Assembly (NCBI GenBank): GCA_021159805.1 | Contig: JAGHDT010000579.1 | Location: forward strand, 1 to 7,498 | Source: Anaerolineae bacterium | GTDB taxonomy: Bacteria; Chloroflexota; Anaerolineae; B4-G1; SLSP01 | Length of the DNA stretch: 7,498 nucleotides | Reading direction: 5' to 3' | Shown here: positions 4,922 to 7,498 of the stretch, one piece after another | Numbering within the stretch: position 1 is the stretch's first letter | Layout of the letters: each line of letters starts with the position of its first letter | Program-made: the position numbers and the translations under genes | The notes under the pieces: generated by a model | Seen by the model: only the letters and a program-made list of their open reading frames with translations | The model's database searches: none | What the model was told of the DNA's origin: nothing

Positions 4922-5872
4922 ATGCATGCAAGCGAATCTCGCACTATGCAAATCCCGCCCCAGCTCATTGAGAAAGTCCACCGCATCTTCGGTGACAAGG
5001 GTCGCGCTTGGCTGCCGCTCCTGCCTACAATCGTGACACAGTGCAGAGAGAAATGGAATCTGGCCACAGGCGTGATCTGCCCCACCATGGGTATGAACTA
5101 CATCGAGTTCACGACAACGGCCGGCGGGGAAGCAGTAGCCCTCAAGGTCGGGGTGCCGCACGAAGAGCTGTTTACGGAGATGGAGGCACTAGCACTCTAC
5201 GACGGCCGAGTAGCTACGCGGCTGTTGGACGCTGACCGCGAGCTGGGTGCCATCCTGATGCAGCGGGCCATGCCCGGCACAATGCTCTGGCAGGTCGGCG
5301 ACAATCGCGAGCAGACGCAAATCGCCGCCTCAGTGATGAAGGAGCTGCCGGTGCCCGCCCCAGAAACGCATTCGATGCCGCACTTCTCCCGTTGGACAGA
5401 ACGGGCCTTCCGCCTGACGCGCACCGAATGGGATCCCGACGAGCGCATGCCGCGAGATCTTCTCGACCGCGCCGAAGCGGCTTTCATCGAGCTCTCACGC
5501 GACCGGACCCACGATGTCGTCCTGCACGGCGATCTGCACCACGAGAACATCCTCTGGGACGAGGAGGACGGCTGGATCGCCATCGACCCCAAAGGCGTCA
5601 TCGGCCCCCGCTGTCTGGAAGTCGGGCGCTACATCCAGAACCAACTGCCGGACGATGCCCCTTTCTGCATCCGTGAGCAACTGGTACGCGAACGGATCGA
5701 GATCTTCAGCGCCGAGCTGGAAATGACTCCCGAGACCGTCGCCGCCGCAGCCTTGGTAGACTGCGTCCTCAGCCACGTCTGGAGCTTCGAGGACGAGCGA
5801 CCGCTGAGCGAGGGGTGGTATCGGGGCGTCGCGTTGGGGCGGCTCTTGAGCCAATTGCTCGGGGGATCGTGA
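4922..5872 (+). CDS. Aminoglycoside/hydroxyurea antibiotic-resistance-type kinase (APH_6_hur family)
   Basis: This 316-residue cytosolic phosphotransferase is close in length to streptomycin 6-kinases. The N-terminal FGDKGRAWLPLLP (23-35) and KWNL (44-47) are characteristic of the APH(6)/hydroxyurea-kinase family. MGMNYIEF and EAVALKVGVP give the nucleotide-binding strand with Lys75, and Glu86 is the likely paired acid. LMQRAMPGTML (112-122) is the hinge. LHGDLHHENILW (201-212) is the catalytic loop, with Asp204 as base and Asn209 as metal ligand. IDPKGVIGP (221-229) carries the second metal ligand, Asp222. All key residues are intact, so the protein should be active. The start is ATG at 4922 with AGGAG 12 bases upstream; ATG at 4946 is an alternative without a visible ribosome binding site. 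The family phosphorylates streptomycin or hydroxyurea, but many environmental members have unknown substrates, so resistance is not assured. Confidence 0.88.
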   Translation: MHASESRTMQIPPQLIEKVHRIFGDKGRAWLPLLPTIVTQCREKWNLATGVICPTMGMNYIEFTTTAGGEAVALKVGVPHEELFTEMEALALYDGRVATRLLDADRELGAILMQRAMPGTMLWQVGDNREQTQIAASVMKELPVPAPETHSMPHFSRWTERAFRLTRTEWDPDERMPRDLLDRAEAAFIELSRDRTHDVVLHGDLHHENILWDEEDGWIAIDPKGVIGPRCLEVGRYIQNQLPDDAPFCIREQLVRERIEIFSAELEMTPETVAAAALVDCVLSHVWSFEDERPLSEGWYRGVALGRLLSQLLGGS

Positions 5873-5905
5873 GCGAAGCCCCTGACCTTACCCCACCATC
5901 ATTCT

Positions 5906-5911
5906 AGGAGG
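5906..5911 (+). promoter_or_regulatory. Ribosome binding site of PEP-synthase-like gene
   Basis: A perfect AGGAGG lies three bases before the ATG at 5915, within the 42-base gap after the kinase gene. No terminator-like hairpin occurs in that gap, which supports co-transcription of the two genes. Confidence 0.75.
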
Positions 5912-5914
5912 ACT

Positions 5915-7498
5915 ATGACCACAGCCACAATCCACTCACTCTCCGCCCACACCTCTCTTGCCGTGGCCGGCGGCAAGGGACTGAACTTGACCCGTCTGTA
6001 CCGCGCTGGTTTTCCAGTGCCGCCGGGCTTCATCATCGGCACCACAGCCTACCTGTCCTTTGTGGCGACACACGGGCTGAGCGCCGCCATCCTCGACACG
6101 GTGGCCCACATCGATCCCGCCGATCCCGATGCGCTGGAAGCTGCAGCGCAGACCATCCGCGCACAATTCGCAGCCGCCGAGACCCCCGCTGATCTGGCCG
6201 CCGAGATCCGATCCGCCTACGCTGACCTCGGCTGCCCGCCGGTCGCCGTTCGCTCCTCGGCCACCGCAGAAGATCTACCGGGCCACTCCTTTGCCGGGCA
6301 GCAGGACACGTATCTCAACATCATTGGAGAGGACTCCCTGCTCAAAGCGGTCGCCGACTGCTGGAGCAGCCTCTGGACGGCGCGGGCCATCGGGTACCGA
6401 GCACGCATCGGCATCGACCCTCGCGACGTGGCGCTAGCAGTGGTGGTGCAGACGATGGTGCCCAGCGAGACCTCCGGCGTGCTGTTCACGGCCAACCCGC
6501 TCACCGGCAACAGGACCGAAATGGTCATCGATGCGACTTTCGGCCTGGGCGAGGCGTTGGTCTCCGGCCAGGTTGAGCCGGATCACTATGTGGTCACGGC
6601 CGACGGGCGCATCCTGAGCAAATCACTGGGGAGCAAAGCCGCGGTCGTACGTGGACAGGCAGATGGCGGCACGGTCACCCTTGAACAAGACGCTGCATCA
6701 CAGCAGGCCGTCCCTGACGCGCTGATCCTCCAACTCGGCCGTCTGGGGCAGCGCATAGCTGAACTCTTCGGCGCACCCCAGGACATCGAATGGGCGTCGA
6801 TGAACGAGCAGCTCTATGCACTGCAATCGCGCCCCATCACAACCCTCTATCCCGTGCCGGACGGGATGTCGGAGGAACCGCTGCGTGCCCTCTTCTCCTT
6901 TGGCGCGGTGCAGGGCATGCTCGATCCGATCACGCCGCTGGGGCGCGACACCATCACAGCCGTGTTGATCGGCGCAGGTAGGATCTTCCGTTCCAGGACC
7001 ACGGTCGAGACCCAGAGCATGCTATGGGAGGCGGGCGAGCGGCTGTGGATCGACATAGCCGGAATGTTGAATAACCGCCCGGGGCGCAAACTCACCCAGT
7101 CTGCAATGGAGTACATTGAGCCGGGAGCGGGCCAGGCGCTCGCGACGCTCATCGCCCAGGACCGCTTCCCCGAACCCAGCCCGCTGCGCGCGCGCACCGC
7201 GCTGCGCCTGCTCACGGCCCTGCTACCCATGACGGGACGCATGGTGCGCACCCTTCTGAGACCGGACGCCGAGCGTGACAAAGCAGTACGGTTATTTGAC
7301 GCACAGATTGCCGAGCTCGAGACCCAGTTGGCAGGGGCGAGCTGCCTCTCTGAACGCTTGGCGCTGATGCGCCGGTCCATGGACCGGATGTTCGGCACTT
7401 TGTTGCCGCACTTCGTGCCGCGTTTTGGTCTGGGTATGGCCGCCTACACTCTGCTCACCCGCCTCGCCGCCACCCTACCCGACAGTACCATCGATACG
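5915..7498 (+). CDS. PEP synthase/rifampicin phosphotransferase-like enzyme, C-terminus beyond window edge
   Basis: The plus strand is open for 528 codons from ATG at 5915 to the right edge. Residues about 1-310 form the ATP-grasp domain of the pyruvate phosphate dikinase/PEP synthase family: GGKGLNLTRLYRAGFPVPPG (19-38, Lys21), AVRSSATAEDLPGHSFAGQQ (111-130, Arg113), SGVLFTANPLTG (187-198), FGLGEALVSGQVEPD (209-223) and DIEWA with LQSRPIT (290-309, Glu292, Gln303 or Gln304 region, Arg306). Residues from about 322 (LFSFGAVQGMLDPITPLGRD) resemble the substrate-binding middle domain of rifampicin phosphotransferases rather than a PEP synthase barrel. The swivelling phospho-His domain, expected beyond residue 750, is outside the window, so activity cannot be judged. 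Rifampicin phosphotransferase transfers the beta-phosphate of ATP to the drug through that His. Pyruvate-water dikinase-like enzymes of unknown substrate are the main alternative. Confidence 0.88.
   Translation, partial: MTTATIHSLSAHTSLAVAGGKGLNLTRLYRAGFPVPPGFIIGTTAYLSFVATHGLSAAILDTVAHIDPADPDALEAAAQTIRAQFAAAETPADLAAEIRSAYADLGCPPVAVRSSATAEDLPGHSFAGQQDTYLNIIGEDSLLKAVADCWSSLWTARAIGYRARIGIDPRDVALAVVVQTMVPSETSGVLFTANPLTGNRTEMVIDATFGLGEALVSGQVEPDHYVVTADGRILSKSLGSKAAVVRGQADGGTVTLEQDAASQQAVPDALILQLGRLGQRIAELFGAPQDIEWASMNEQLYALQSRPITTLYPVPDGMSEEPLRALFSFGAVQGMLDPITPLGRDTITAVLIGAGRIFRSRTTVETQSMLWEAGERLWIDIAGMLNNRPGRKLTQSAMEYIEPGAGQALATLIAQDRFPEPSPLRARTALRLLTALLPMTGRMVRTLLRPDAERDKAVRLFDAQIAELETQLAGASCLSERLALMRRSMDRMFGTLLPHFVPRFGLGMAAYTLLTRLAATLPDSTIDT

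Noticed and set aside
6847..7398. A 183-codon minus-strand open frame within the right-edge gene
   Set aside because: It is antisense to the PEP-synthase-like reading frame, Ser/Arg-rich, and unsupported by motifs.

Overview
This is a GC-rich bacterial window that I estimate by eye at around 60% GC. It holds seven protein-coding genes and no RNA genes, CRISPR array, transposase or phage genes. Five genes lie on the minus strand (positions 1 to 4690) and two on the plus strand (4922 to the right edge). The two groups are divergent from a 231-base promoter gap. Both outer genes run off the window. Gene content and intergenic heptad repeats resemble environmental Chloroflexota, Armatimonadota or related uncultured lineages. 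That is an impression from family resemblance; nothing in the window fixes the taxon.

The minus strand, in order of transcription, carries a metallo-beta-lactamase-fold hydrolase (4690-4079), an aldo/keto reductase (3874-2987), a small three-helix membrane protein (2916 or 2826 to 2437), an enolase-superfamily acid-sugar dehydratase-like enzyme (2435-1221), and the first 339 residues of a uroporphyrinogen-decarboxylase-superfamily protein (from 1017 past the left edge). Together they look like a carbohydrate or acid-sugar catabolic neighbourhood: a dehydratase acts on sugar acids, an aldo/keto reductase handles an aldehyde or ketone sugar, and the URO-D-like protein belongs to a family I associate with such clusters but whose substrate I do not know. 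The membrane protein and the dehydratase are almost certainly translationally coupled: one base separates them, and the dehydratase ribosome binding site lies inside the Gly codons that end the membrane protein.

The plus strand carries a streptomycin-6-kinase/hydroxyurea-kinase-type phosphotransferase (4922-5872). It is followed 42 bases later by a PEP-synthase/rifampicin-phosphotransferase-like enzyme (5915 past the right edge, 528 residues visible). They are probably co-transcribed, and both belong to families with known antibiotic-phosphorylating members. A drug- or metabolite-phosphorylation pair is therefore possible but unproven.

The clearest structure the genes do not explain is in the two roughly 200-base gaps between minus-strand genes (1018-1220 and 3875-4078). 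Both are filled with short-period degenerate tandem repeats: several unrelated 7-base words and one 8-base array. The divergent promoter gap and the tight gene junctions lack them. I do not see a clearly novel multi-gene system here. The repeats, the coupled membrane-protein/dehydratase pair and the kinase pair are the best leads.
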